Shown here: positions 1-8,267 of the stretch, one piece after another
Numbering within the stretch: the first letter of the stretch is position 1
How the letters are laid out: the number at the start of each line of letters is the position of its first letter
From: Clostridium sp. KNHs205
Lineage (GTDB): Bacteria > Bacillota > Clostridia > Lachnospirales > Lachnospiraceae
NCBI RefSeq assembly: GCF_000702945.1
Contig: NZ_JNLE01000003.1
Span: forward strand, 4,325,501 to 4,389,500
DNA length: 64,000 bases
Reading direction: 5' to 3'
Notes under the pieces: generated by a model
Seen by the model: the letters and a program-made list of their open reading frames with translations, nothing else
Told to the model about the DNA's origin: nothing
Database searches by the model: none
Translations under genes and position numbers: made by a program

Positions 1-226
1 CATAACTTTCTGTAAATTTATCTATGGTCTCATCGGCTAAAAACAGCTTAATTTCATCAGAAAGCTGAACGATTTCAGAGCCCTCTGCTTTTTTTCCGTT
101 TAAGGTAATGTTCTTTTTTCGGAGCATTTTATAGATAAAACTCTTTGGTGCTTTGTTCAGAGTTTTTTGCAGCAGCTTGTCCAGTCTTTGCCCTGCTTCA
201 TTCTTTCCTGCTACTATGGTTTTCAT
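1..226 (-). CDS. RluC/RluD-family pseudouridine synthase, 5' part only
   Basis: The first 75 codons of a gene that runs off the left edge. The product starts MKTIVAGKNEAGQRLDKLL and continues through a small basic domain (KSFIYKMLRKKNITLNGKKA) typical of an S4 RNA-binding domain. It is followed by the stretch expected ahead of the RluC/RluD catalytic domain, which lies outside the window. These enzymes isomerise uridines in 23S rRNA. The ATG at 226 is preceded by AGAGG at good spacing. A duplicated AT-rich promoter-like segment lies just upstream (244-281). The substrate position cannot be assigned from this fragment. Confidence 0.85.
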   Translation of the reverse strand, partial: MKTIVAGKNEAGQRLDKLLQKTLNKAPKSFIYKMLRKKNITLNGKKAEGSEIVQLSDEIKLFLADETIDKFTESY

Positions 227-243
227 TCTTTCCTCTTTCTAAA

Positions 244-281
244 TAAGTTAAAGTATTATATCTAAGTTAAAGTATTATATC
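244..281. repeat. Perfect tandem duplication of 19 bp, carrying two -10-like boxes
   Basis: Two identical head-to-tail copies (244-262 and 263-281) of a 19-bp unit, taagttaaagtattatatc. On the minus strand each copy contains TATAAT (255-260 and 274-279). The upstream box is preceded by TG, giving an extended -10 (TGATATAAT). I see no convincing -35. It lies 18 bp ahead of the RluD-type start codon at 226, so the duplication gives that gene two potential -10 elements. Confidence 0.7.
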
Positions 282-342
282 AGTATATAACCTCAGGACT
301 CTATATACAATACCTTAACAGGTATACAAACTTTCCTTTAAC

Positions 343-1011
343 TTATATGTTCAACAGCTCCGAAAAGGTATGGATATAATAATCAGAAAGCTCCTGTTTC
401 TTTTTTGTATCTCCCTCAGACTTTTTGTCATAAACACTGCAAACTTTCATACCGGCAGTCTTTCCTGCCATTATTCCAGCAATAATATCTTCAAATACCA
501 GACATGCTGCCGGTTCTGCTCCCAGGTCTTCTGCCACGAGCTGGTAGATATCCGGAGAAGGTTTACCCTTTGCCACCTCACAGGAAGTTCGAATGGAGCT
601 GAAATATTCTGCTATCCCTAACTTGCCGATTACAAGTTCCACAAGTTCTTTGGAGTTGCTGGTTGCTATCCCCATAGATATTCCTCTGTTCCTCAGTTCC
701 TTCAGAACCGATAGTACTCCTTCTTTAAGAGGTACTTCTTCTGCGTATTTCTTCCACGCCATTTCATTCCACTCTGCCTTTATTTCCTCCAGAGAATGAG
801 GTATCAAGAAACGTTCCTTAAAATAAACTGCAGTTTCAGAAAAACTCATACCCTGTATCAAATCCTGCAGATCCTCCGGCAATGTTATATCAAACCGGCT
901 TAAGTACTCTCGGTCTATATCCTCCCACAGCCACATGGAATCTACTAATGTCCCGTCCAGATCAAACAAAACTGCTTTTATATGTTGAAATATATCTTTA
1001 TTTTTTATCAT
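343..1011 (-). CDS. HAD-superfamily phosphatase/phosphoglucomutase-like hydrolase
   Basis: A 222-aa haloacid-dehalogenase hydrolase. Motif I is FDLDGTLVDS near the N terminus, with the nucleophile Asp and the acid/base Asp two residues later. Motif II is GIATSNS in mid-protein, and KPSPDIY followed by VFEDIIAGIMAGKTAGM carries the motif III Lys and motif IV acidic residues. A helical cap (about residues 20-85) places it with the beta-phosphoglucomutase/phosphatase subgroup, but the substrate cannot be read from sequence. I take the second ATG (1011) because GAGGA lies at proper spacing from it; the ATG at 1017 is almost on top of that site. It follows rsuA by a 38-bp gap and is probably cotranscribed. 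Confidence 0.85.
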   Translation of the reverse strand: MIKNKDIFQHIKAVLFDLDGTLVDSMWLWEDIDREYLSRFDITLPEDLQDLIQGMSFSETAVYFKERFLIPHSLEEIKAEWNEMAWKKYAEEVPLKEGVLSVLKELRNRGISMGIATSNSKELVELVIGKLGIAEYFSSIRTSCEVAKGKPSPDIYQLVAEDLGAEPAACLVFEDIIAGIMAGKTAGMKVCSVYDKKSEGDTKKKQELSDYYIHTFSELLNI

Positions 1012-1049
1012 TTTCATTCCTCTGCAACTTTCCTTTGTTACGTAACGCC

Positions 1050-1775
1050 TTAAATTGTCTGGTTATATAAAAGCTTAATTTCTGCTTCCGTAAGCTCCCG
1101 GTATTCCCCCGGCTCCAAAGCTTCATCCAATGTTAATTCCCCCATACTGAGCCTTTTCAGATAAAGAACTTCCTTTCCTACTGCTTCGAACATCCTTTTA
1201 ATCTGATGAAACTTACCTTCAAAGATGGTAACCAGCACTTCAGATTCCCCTGTTTCTGCACTGATAAGCTTAAGCTCAGCCGGCAAAGTTGTAAGCTCCT
1301 CGTCTAACTTTATTCCATCCTGAAATCTTTTTATATCTTCCTCATCTACCCTGCCTGTAACTCTTGCATAATAGCACTTGCTCACATGTTTCTTCGGTGA
1401 TAGCAGCCGATGGGCCAAATCGCCATCGTTGGTAATTAATAACAACCCTTCCGTATCCTTATCAAGCCTTCCAACGGGAAATAGATCCTTTCGTTTTCCT
1501 TCTTCTATAAGGTCTACAACCGTAGAGGCAAATTTGTCCCTGGTAGCTGATACTACTCCGCCTGGTTTATTTAACATATAATACTCTGTGTTTACATAGG
1601 AAATTACCTGTTCATCAAAGGTAACATAATCCTCAGCCGTTATTTTTAAGTCAGGAGCTTTCGCCACCTCTTTATTGACTTTCACTCTTCCTTTTCTGAT
1701 ATAGCCCTTTACCTCACTTCTGGTTCCGATTCCCATATCAGCCAGGTATTTATCCAATCGAAGGTATTCTCCCAT
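1050..1775 (-). CDS. RsuA-family 16S rRNA pseudouridine synthase
   Basis: A 241-aa protein with an N-terminal S4 domain (MGEYLRLDKYLADMGIGTRSE, about residues 1-60). The RsuA/RluB/RluE/RluF catalytic domain follows, including the signature GRLDKDTEGLLLITNDG with the catalytic Asp (about residues 100-120) and KCYYARVTG and HQIKRMF later. It would convert a uridine in rRNA to pseudouridine. Full length for the RsuA group. A clear AAGGA lies upstream of the ATG. It is one of three RNA-modification genes in the first 3.4 kb (RluD-type fragment, this gene, m5C methyltransferase). Which rRNA position is modified is not determined by sequence alone. Confidence 0.9.
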   Translation of the reverse strand: MGEYLRLDKYLADMGIGTRSEVKGYIRKGRVKVNKEVAKAPDLKITAEDYVTFDEQVISYVNTEYYMLNKPGGVVSATRDKFASTVVDLIEEGKRKDLFPVGRLDKDTEGLLLITNDGDLAHRLLSPKKHVSKCYYARVTGRVDEEDIKRFQDGIKLDEELTTLPAELKLISAETGESEVLVTIFEGKFHQIKRMFEAVGKEVLYLKRLSMGELTLDEALEPGEYRELTEAEIKLLYNQTI

Positions 1776-1892
1776 CTATGTTTCCTTTCCAATTACAACT
1801 TTCTTTTCTAAGGACAATATAAAATGTTATATATCCTTTTCCTATATTATCCTCTATCCTCTGAACCAATGTTTATATCGTAAATTTTATCC

Positions 1893-3320
1893 CTACATCC
1901 ATCTCCAGCCAGGCAGATATTTATTCTTCAAAGAATTTCCCGATAATTTTCCCCAACCGAGAGAATAGGAATCAGCAGTAACCAGGTGATAACCGTCTCC
2001 AAACTGGGTTTCTGCAGTTATGGTTTCACATTTTAAATATTTTATTGCTTCAGAACTATTTCCCGGCAGGTCTATGACCTTTTTGAAATCACCTGGTGTC
2101 AAAGCACTTGCCAAAGCCTGGCTTGGCTCGAAACGCCCTTTCTTCATCTCACCAAGGAGCAGCCCCTGACGCAGCAGGCGAAGTCCCTTTAAATCCGGTA
2201 AACCTTCCGGCAACAGGTAAAGCCTGTCCTCTTTTGTCATCAGATTCTCTGCAGAAATTGGAATATGGACATGCTTAAGAAATTCTTCTGTCTCACTGGT
2301 GATTTTTACGGAATTACCTGCTCTATTCGAGCTTTGTCCCGGTTCTGACTCTCCTTTTCGCAAAAGAGCAATAAAATGTCCTTCTCCTTTTATCTTATGG
2401 GGCCAAAGTCTGATGCAGTTTTTAAGTTCTTCTCTTCCATCTGCCCAGTCAGGTCTTCCATGTGAGAATCCCTCATAAGAAACCAGACCTGCAGAAGAAT
2501 CCTTATGGCTGCTTACCTCATTATTATCCGTTCCTGTATTCATAACAAGGGGGTCAACAACTTGAAATTCCGGAAATTGATCCAGCAGATAAGAGATGGT
2601 TCCTTCATTTTCTTCCGGTGAAAAGGTACAGGTGGAATAGAGCATATAGCCACCAGGTTTTAACATTCTGGCTGCCTGCAGGATAATCTCCTTCTGCAGT
2701 TTGTTGTAATACTCAACTCCGTATTGCTCCCAATTCTTCATAATCGCAGGAGATTTACGAAACATTCCTTCTCCTGAACATGGAGCGTCCACCAGAATCT
2801 TATCAAAATATTCTGTAAAATAATCGGTTAATTTACCCGGTGCTTCACTGATGATAACCGGGTTACGGATTCCAAAAAGTTCAATATTCTTTAATAGAGC
2901 TTTCGCCCTGGAATTCGAGATGTCATTTGATACCAACAGACCTTTTCCCTGTAATCTGGCTCCTAATTCTGTACTTTTCCCTCCTGGAGCAGCACAAAGG
3001 TCTAATACCTTATCTCCCGGGGTGACCGGTAAAAGACTTGCCGGAGTCATGGCACTGGGTTCCTGGATATAATAAAGACCCGCAAAGTAGTAGGGATGCC
3101 TTGCCGGTTGCTCTTCTGCATCGTAGTAATACCCGTTCCTTATCCAGGGTATTCTTGTTATCTTAAAAGGAGAAATCTTCTCAAATTCCTCCGGTGTTAT
3201 CTTAAGAGTATTTACTCTAAGCCCGCTATAATGCTTTTGCTCCAGGCTTTTCTCATACTCACTATATTCCTCTCCAAGCAAGCTTCTCATGCGTTCTTCA
3301 AATGTCTGTGGTAATTTCAT
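1893..3320 (-). CDS. RsmB/RsmF (NOL1/NOP2/Sun) family rRNA m5C methyltransferase
   Basis: A 475-aa SAM-dependent RNA cytosine-C5 methyltransferase. SAM-binding motif I is VLDLCAAPGGKS (about residue 105). Motif IV DAPCSGEGMFR carries one conserved Cys, and motif VI YSTCTFSPEEN carries the catalytic Cys. The C-terminal third (after about residue 290, including HFIALLRKGE and YLLPEGLPDLKGLRLLRQG) matches the extra RNA-binding domain of RsmF-type enzymes. The start at 3320 is chosen because GAGG precedes it and the product then begins MKLPQTFEERM; an in-frame extension to 3374 is less likely. A promoter-like pair lies upstream (3428-3457). Expected to act on 16S rRNA. Confidence 0.88.
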   Translation of the reverse strand: MKLPQTFEERMRSLLGEEYSEYEKSLEQKHYSGLRVNTLKITPEEFEKISPFKITRIPWIRNGYYYDAEEQPARHPYYFAGLYYIQEPSAMTPASLLPVTPGDKVLDLCAAPGGKSTELGARLQGKGLLVSNDISNSRAKALLKNIELFGIRNPVIISEAPGKLTDYFTEYFDKILVDAPCSGEGMFRKSPAIMKNWEQYGVEYYNKLQKEIILQAARMLKPGGYMLYSTCTFSPEENEGTISYLLDQFPEFQVVDPLVMNTGTDNNEVSSHKDSSAGLVSYEGFSHGRPDWADGREELKNCIRLWPHKIKGEGHFIALLRKGESEPGQSSNRAGNSVKITSETEEFLKHVHIPISAENLMTKEDRLYLLPEGLPDLKGLRLLRQGLLLGEMKKGRFEPSQALASALTPGDFKKVIDLPGNSSEAIKYLKCETITAETQFGDGYHLVTADSYSLGWGKLSGNSLKNKYLPGWRWM

Positions 3321-3427
3321 GTTAACCTCTTCCTTCATATCCAATCTTGTAATGCTTTTGCTTTTTATAACCAATTATTATGTCCCTGGGTCAGAGTGTG
3401 TTTGCAAAATCCTAGTTCTAATCTAGT

Positions 3428-3457
3428 ACTATACTGGCGTTATTCTGGTCGTCCCAA
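3428..3457 (-). promoter_or_regulatory. Candidate sigma-A promoter for the RsmF-type gene
   Basis: On the minus strand, TTGGGA (3452-3457) and TATAGT (3428-3433) are separated by 18 bp, a near-consensus vegetative promoter about 105 bp before the start codon at 3320. Confidence 0.5.
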
Positions 3458-3487
3458 TTTGAATTATACACTGTATATTTCTTTCAC

Positions 3488-4291
3488 TTAACGTAGGCTT
3501 TGCGCACGATAACCCTCTGATATTTTGTCCAACTCTCTGTTAAAACGTTCTAATTGCTCCAAATCTCCTGTTTCATAAATATGAAAGAATTCATCCTGTA
3601 TCTTAACAACCTCACGTTTGTTGGCAACCTTATACAGATTCTGTATATTTGTCAGGATATCAGCTACCATGTTGGCTTTTACCTTAAACGAATTCTGTGC
3701 ATCCATTATTTCATCCCGGACAGAGGACATCTCCTGGTCCAGGGATATAATGGCATCAGCTGCTTTGCTTAACCTTGCCCTGATCTGTTCCGGCATATTT
3801 TCTTTATACTTATATTGCAGGGAATGCTCAATAGTTGCCCAGAAATTCATAGCAAGAGTTCTGATCTGTATCTCCGCCTGCACCTGTTTCGTTCCCTTTA
3901 ATGTCTCCACTTTATAATAAATTATCATATGATAGCTTCTGTAACCACTGGATTTTGTATTGTTGATATAATCCTTCTCACTCTTTATCTCAAGGTCCGT
4001 ACGCTTTTTTATGATTTCAACTACTTTCTCGATATCCTCCACAAACTGACAGATAATACGGATTCCTGCTATATCCTCCATCATTTCTTCGATATCCGGT
4101 AACGGAATACTCTTCTTCTGTGCTTTCTCCAAGATACTGGAAATCGTCTTTACTCTTCCATTGACCTGCTCAATAGGAGAATATTCACCCTTTTTCTTGT
4201 ATTCTTCAATTATATGATTGAATTTTACTACAAGCTCCTCCACGGCAAGTGCATAAGGATCAAGTATTTCTCTCCATAACTGTATTTCCAT
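3488..4291 (-). CDS. Small alarmone synthetase, RelP/RelQ type ((p)ppGpp synthetase)
   Basis: A 267-aa protein consisting of a RelA/SpoT synthetase domain without the HD hydrolase, TGS or ACT domains of long RSH enzymes. Diagnostic blocks are RVKTISSILEKAQKK, the DIAGIRIICQF strand, the GYRSYHMIIYYK substrate loop and EIQIRTLAMNFWATIEHSLQYK (shown in part), which holds the catalytic Glu. The C-terminal helical region (about 195-267) probably mediates oligomerisation as in RelQ. It would transfer pyrophosphate from ATP to GTP or GDP. GAGG precedes the ATG by 5 nt. The leader is about 200 nt, with a strong extended -10 and alternative hairpins (see 4292-4511), which suggests post-transcriptional control. 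RelP versus RelQ cannot be decided here. Confidence 0.87.
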   Translation of the reverse strand: MEIQLWREILDPYALAVEELVVKFNHIIEEYKKKGEYSPIEQVNGRVKTISSILEKAQKKSIPLPDIEEMMEDIAGIRIICQFVEDIEKVVEIIKKRTDLEIKSEKDYINNTKSSGYRSYHMIIYYKVETLKGTKQVQAEIQIRTLAMNFWATIEHSLQYKYKENMPEQIRARLSKAADAIISLDQEMSSVRDEIMDAQNSFKVKANMVADILTNIQNLYKVANKREVVKIQDEFFHIYETGDLEQLERFNRELDKISEGYRAQSLR

Positions 4292-4502
4292 GAAAACCTC
4301 TTTCCGGATAAGGAAACATCCTCTTTAAGATAACTTTCTTATCCCTCCTGTTATAACAACCCCAATTTTTTAATCTTTATACTATACTTTTTATATAGCT
4401 TATACACATTACTTATAGCTTCCAGCGGAACTCTGGTAAACAGGCAGATTTTGTGCTCCGGTCAGAATTACGGAGCAAGCTCCAAATTCCTCTCTACGCT
4501 TT

Positions 4503-4511
4503 ATTATATCA
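4503..4511 (-). promoter_or_regulatory. Extended -10 promoter of the alarmone synthetase
   Basis: On the minus strand, TGATATAAT is a perfect extended -10 (TATAAT 4503-4508, TG at 4510-4511). The -35 (TTCCAC) is weak, as is common when TGn is present. The untranslated leader would be about 205 nt. It contains GGAGCTTGCTCC and an overlapping GCTCCG...CGGAGC pair that cannot form together, then a GGATAAG...CTTATCC hairpin just before the Shine-Dalgarno. Confidence 0.55.
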
Positions 4512-4555
4512 TAAACTACCTCTTTGTGGAAATAAAATAGACCAGTCAATCTGCT

Positions 4556-5605
4556 CTATTGCTTTGTTTCCAGGTAGCAAATGGTGCTGTAAGGATTCAC
4601 ACTGATTTCTCCCGGTACCGCATCTATGTACATTCCAAAATGCAAATGCACTGGAAACATTCCTTTTGTGCCTTCCGTACCATACCCGCTATCTCCCATA
4701 AACCCAAGAAAATCACCGGCTTTGACTCTATCCCCTAATTTCAGATTCTCAGCATAAGAATCCAAATGGGCATAATACAGATAAGCTCCATGAGGAGTTC
4801 TAATACCTACACGGTATCCTCCTTTTTCAAGCCACCCAATCCTCTCAACTACACCATCAGAAGCACTGATCACCCTGTATTTACCAACTACATTCTCCTC
4901 CGGGAAAATATCCGTACCTTCATGTCTTCTATTACCGCCATAATTCCTTAATTCGCTCCAGGTATCTCCGAAAGTATATTTAATTGATTTATCCTCTCCT
5001 CTATCCAGAGGAAATACCTGAAGATCTGCAAAGAGAATCTTGTAATAATCCATTAATTCCCCAAAAGCAGTATAGTCCTTAAGTTTATCCCTGTAAAAAC
5101 TTACCTTTTTAACGGATACCTCTTCTCCTCTGATTAAACCATTCTGTTTTAACAGGGTTAGAATGGCGGCATACCCGGAGCATCTCTCAACCTGTTGTTC
5201 ATCATCTTTTAAAAAGCCGGTATTAATATTGCCTATGATCTCTTCCGGCAGCAGCATATCACGAAAATAGTCATAATCCAATCCATTCTTTACAATAGTT
5301 CGATAGGACTTTTGTAGGGAATAGGAATTAAGAAAGCTTACTGTCCTGGAGAGAAGGATAATCACAACAATAAGTATTGTCAGGGTCCATATCTTGTTAA
5401 TGCTTAGGATTGTACCCTCCCTCTTTACAAGACCATTTCCGTTAGATTTCTTTAGACTTGGCGCCACCGGATAAGCTCTTACTTTTGAAATTTCATTGGC
5501 TGTTACTTTCCCAGAGGAATGTCTGTTTTTTGAATGCCTGTCAATTCGTCTCTTATTTTCCACGTTTATCTTATGAAGTCTGCTTTTCGTAAAATAGTCT
5601 CTCAT
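4556..5605 (-). CDS. M23-family metallopeptidase (LytM-type), membrane-anchored
   Basis: A 349-aa protein with a basic N-terminal cytoplasmic stretch (about 65 residues), one membrane segment (IWTLTILIVVIILLSRTV) and an extracellular part. The C-terminal peptidase domain carries the M23 zinc motifs: RHEGTDIF (HxxxD), YYAHLDSY and HLHFGMYID (HxH). Such enzymes cut peptide bridges in peptidoglycan or serve as activators. The middle region contains SGYAAILTLLKQNGLI and resembles the N-terminal part of spore or cell-division M23 proteins, but I cannot assign a stage. The start at 5605 (MRDYFTKSRLHK) has GGTGAT upstream; an ATG at 5629 is possible. The neighbouring LCP gene also acts at the cell envelope. 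Confidence 0.85.
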   Translation of the reverse strand: MRDYFTKSRLHKINVENKRRIDRHSKNRHSSGKVTANEISKVRAYPVAPSLKKSNGNGLVKREGTILSINKIWTLTILIVVIILLSRTVSFLNSYSLQKSYRTIVKNGLDYDYFRDMLLPEEIIGNINTGFLKDDEQQVERCSGYAAILTLLKQNGLIRGEEVSVKKVSFYRDKLKDYTAFGELMDYYKILFADLQVFPLDRGEDKSIKYTFGDTWSELRNYGGNRRHEGTDIFPEENVVGKYRVISASDGVVERIGWLEKGGYRVGIRTPHGAYLYYAHLDSYAENLKLGDRVKAGDFLGFMGDSGYGTEGTKGMFPVHLHFGMYIDAVPGEISVNPYSTICYLETKQ

Positions 5606-5734
5606 AAAATCACCGGATTCGTTAAACATCCCTAACAGTATATGCCTGTCTAAGGAAACTATTCCATAAAAAATGCCAAAACCTGAGTATATCCATATCC
5701 CAGAATTTTGACATCTTATATTATTATCAGTAAA

Positions 5735-6976
5735 TTACTCTTTCACTTCTTGCTTTATGAAACCTTGCAGTAATTTTCTATTTTCGTATTTATCAGGGAT
5801 CAGTACAGACATACCGCGCACTGTTCCTTCTTCAAAGGTATTGTCAGCAGGTATTCTGAGAGTCTGAAGCCCGCCCTTTTTCGTCTCTGCCAGGAGCTGT
5901 AAATAAGCTGTAAATTCCTCCTGGGTAAGGTCAGTGGTTATATAAGAAAGCAGGGAATTTGCTATCAAAGCCAGCTCGGGTAAACTTTTGGTTTTATACT
6001 TATCAAAAATGGCATTTAAAACAACTCTCTGCCTGGAGGTTCTGCCAAAATCATTCAGTTCATGGTCACCTGTTGCTACATAACGTACCCTGCAATAACC
6101 TAATGCCTGATTACCATTCAACAATTGACTTCCTGCTGAGACATTTCGATACTGCTCTTTCGAAATATAATTGGTTGTATTAAGATATTCCGCTTCTTTA
6201 TCTGTAAGGGTTATAGTTACTCCCCCTAATTTATTGATGATTGCTTCAAATGCATCAAATCCAACCAGCATATAACCATCCAGTTTAACACCAAAATTCT
6301 GGTAGATAGTGTCGTATAAAAGGGGAATGCCGCCATATTCATAAGCTGTATTCAATTTATTTTCTTTGTATCCCGGGATATCAACCAACATGTCCCTCAT
6401 CAGGGAGGTTAGTTTGATGCACTTATCCTCTGTGTCCAGAGTTGCTATCATCATAATATCCGTTCTGCCTTTTGCTGTTCCGGATTCTATTGCCTCTTCT
6501 CCCAACAGGAGTATATTATAAGTTATCTGCTTTACTTCTGGCTTTGTAGGCTCCGGGGTCAGGGTCACTGTGGGTGTAACAGTAGCTTCTGCAGCAGCTG
6601 TCGCTGCTTCTTCCGCCGGCAGACTGCCATCATCATGATTCATCTTACCATAAGCATATACCGATACTGCCTTATATAGAAGTCCTTGCCCAAAAGGTGT
6701 CAGCACAAGGATTAAGATAGCTGCTATCATCAGACAGGCTGTACTGAGAAAAACACGAAGCACTTTTCTCTTCTTACATTTTAGCTGAGGCTCTTCTTTC
6801 TGGTCTAATTCAGCATTCACCTGCTCTTTAAGACTGTCAGTGATATCCATTAACAGTTCATCTTCCTGGCTTCTGATTAGTATCTTAGCTCCAAGGTGAT
6901 CCTCTGCGGATGTCCTGGTTCTCTCTTCTGTATTTGATTCCTCATGTATATCGGTTTCTGATTCCGGTCTCTGCAT
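5735..6976 (-). CDS. LytR-CpsA-Psr (LCP) family wall-polymer ligase
   Basis: A 413-aa protein with a cytoplasmic N-terminal tail of about 70 residues, one membrane anchor (FLSTACLMIAAILILVLTPF), a Thr/Pro/Ala-rich spacer (about 120-150) and an extracellular LCP domain. Conserved LCP blocks are GRTDIMMIATLD, RDMLVDIPG with the lipid-phosphate-contacting Arg/Asp, KLNTAYEYGG, FEAIINKLGGV and RVRYVATGDHELNDFGRTSRQ. The family transfers undecaprenyl-linked glycopolymers such as teichoic acid or capsule to peptidoglycan. A consensus promoter sits 44 bp upstream (7020-7048). The M23 peptidase follows, consistent with an envelope role. The exact polymer is unknown. Confidence 0.88.
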   Translation of the reverse strand: MQRPESETDIHEESNTEERTRTSAEDHLGAKILIRSQEDELLMDITDSLKEQVNAELDQKEEPQLKCKKRKVLRVFLSTACLMIAAILILVLTPFGQGLLYKAVSVYAYGKMNHDDGSLPAEEAATAAAEATVTPTVTLTPEPTKPEVKQITYNILLLGEEAIESGTAKGRTDIMMIATLDTEDKCIKLTSLMRDMLVDIPGYKENKLNTAYEYGGIPLLYDTIYQNFGVKLDGYMLVGFDAFEAIINKLGGVTITLTDKEAEYLNTTNYISKEQYRNVSAGSQLLNGNQALGYCRVRYVATGDHELNDFGRTSRQRVVLNAIFDKYKTKSLPELALIANSLLSYITTDLTQEEFTAYLQLLAETKKGGLQTLRIPADNTFEEGTVRGMSVLIPDKYENRKLLQGFIKQEVKE

Positions 6977-7019
6977 ATGCGGCTCCTATATTACTTATTT
7001 CCATATACTGGCACAGAGT

Positions 7020-7048
7020 ATTATAACATGAGGCGCTTTGATTGTAAA
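7020..7048 (-). promoter_or_regulatory. Sigma-A promoter of the LCP gene
   Basis: On the minus strand, TTTACA (7043-7048), a 17-bp spacer and TATAAT (7020-7025). It is a near-perfect vegetative promoter in the 94-bp gap between the capA-like stop and the LCP start. Confidence 0.7.
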
Positions 7049-7070
7049 ATCTTTTGTAAATAATGTTAAG

Positions 7071-8267
7071 TTATTGTAATTCATAAGCATAACCAGCCTC
7101 ATCAAAACCAACTCCAAAGGAAATACTTTCCATGTATTTATAGAATTGTGAAATCTCTTCTGAATCACTTAAAAGCTTTGTCATGGCATTTTCTGCTTTA
7201 GCCGGAAGCAGCTGCAACTTTGTATTCATATCTTCATCCAGAGTTATTTTTAACACTGCTGTTCTTTGAATATTACTGTAAAAAATATAGTTGCCAAGAC
7301 TATATACAATTGGTTTTCCTTTATAGTATTCCACTCCCTGAAGTACATGAGGGTGGCTGCCGATAACGAGATCTGCTCCGGCATCAATATACTGTTTTGC
7401 CAGGGAGTGCTGATAATCTTTTGGTAATTCCGCTCTCTCAATTCCCCAATGAAGGTAAACAACCACATAATCACTGTTATCGCTGGCCGTTTTAATATCC
7501 TCCAATAAAAGTGTCGGATCATAAGTGGTAAATAAACCGGCTTTATTTTCAGCTGCATTCCATTCATAAACCGGTATCACTCTTGAGGCCGCCAGAAAAG
7601 CTATTGTTTTTCCCTGGTTTTCAGTATAATGTATCTTTCTTGCATCGGATAGATTACTTCCTGCTCCGACGTAATCTATTCCTGCACCTTTAAGGGTATT
7701 AAAGGAATCTTCTAAAGCTGTCAGCCCAAAATCCATGGTATGGTTATTGGCAAGGGTAACAATATCAATTCCCATATCCTGAAAAGCAGTTATGTAATCC
7801 GGATTTACCCGAAAAGTATACTGTTTATCCTCTGCTGCCGTTCCGCCGGTACTAAAAGCAAACTCCTGATTTGACATGGTAAGATCTGCGCCCTGCATTT
7901 CGGAAAGAAGCCCTTTTTCAACAATAGCCTCAATACCCTTTCCTTTGTATGCATTAACTACAACATCGGATAGATAGATATCACCAGTAAACAGCATCGT
8001 GATGTCCTTCCAGGGTTCTTCGGTGACTGTGGGTTTAGGCTCTTCCGTAACAGCCCCCTCTGATACCTGAGATTCCTCCGGTTCAGAGGGTTTAGGTATT
8101 TCTGTTGTATTCTCCTCGCTGCCAGAATTCCGGTCTCCCACTATGGAATTATTCTTCCCTTCATTATTCCATGAAAAATCACCTACTTCATAGATAATTA
8201 CAACTGCCAGAAGGCTAAAGGTAAAGATGATAAAGGCCAGGAGGCCGTACATTCTGCGTTTACTCAT
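7071..8267 (-). CDS. CapA-family (poly-gamma-glutamate synthesis CapA/YwtB-like) protein
   Basis: A 398-aa protein with an N-terminal membrane anchor (LLAFIIFTFSLLAVVIIYEV), a Glu/Pro/Thr-rich linker (about 35-90) and a CapA metallophosphatase-like fold. Typical blocks are FTGDIYLSD at the start of the domain, NQEFAFS, TLANNHTMDFG, VYLHWGIE and GADLVIGSHPHVLQG, with the His/Asp/Asn residues of the calcineurin-like core. It is probably exported and membrane-tethered. No capB/capC genes lie nearby, so poly-gamma-glutamate synthesis should not be assumed; solitary CapA-like proteins are common in Clostridia. Its ATG overlaps the end of the peptidase gene (8264-8267), so the two genes are translationally coupled. 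Confidence 0.8.
   Translation of the reverse strand: MSKRRMYGLLAFIIFTFSLLAVVIIYEVGDFSWNNEGKNNSIVGDRNSGSEENTTEIPKPSEPEESQVSEGAVTEEPKPTVTEEPWKDITMLFTGDIYLSDVVVNAYKGKGIEAIVEKGLLSEMQGADLTMSNQEFAFSTGGTAAEDKQYTFRVNPDYITAFQDMGIDIVTLANNHTMDFGLTALEDSFNTLKGAGIDYVGAGSNLSDARKIHYTENQGKTIAFLAASRVIPVYEWNAAENKAGLFTTYDPTLLLEDIKTASDNSDYVVVYLHWGIERAELPKDYQHSLAKQYIDAGADLVIGSHPHVLQGVEYYKGKPIVYSLGNYIFYSNIQRTAVLKITLDEDMNTKLQLLPAKAENAMTKLLSDSEEISQFYKYMESISFGVGFDEAGYAYELQ

Noticed and set aside
1740..1790. Another TCCCATCT match to the AGATGGGAG element
   Set aside because: Here the CAT is the rsuA start codon and GGGAG is coding; there is no hairpin.
7250..7567. 105-aa minus-strand ORF inside the CapA gene
   Set aside because: It lies in another frame of a clear family gene and shows no domain.
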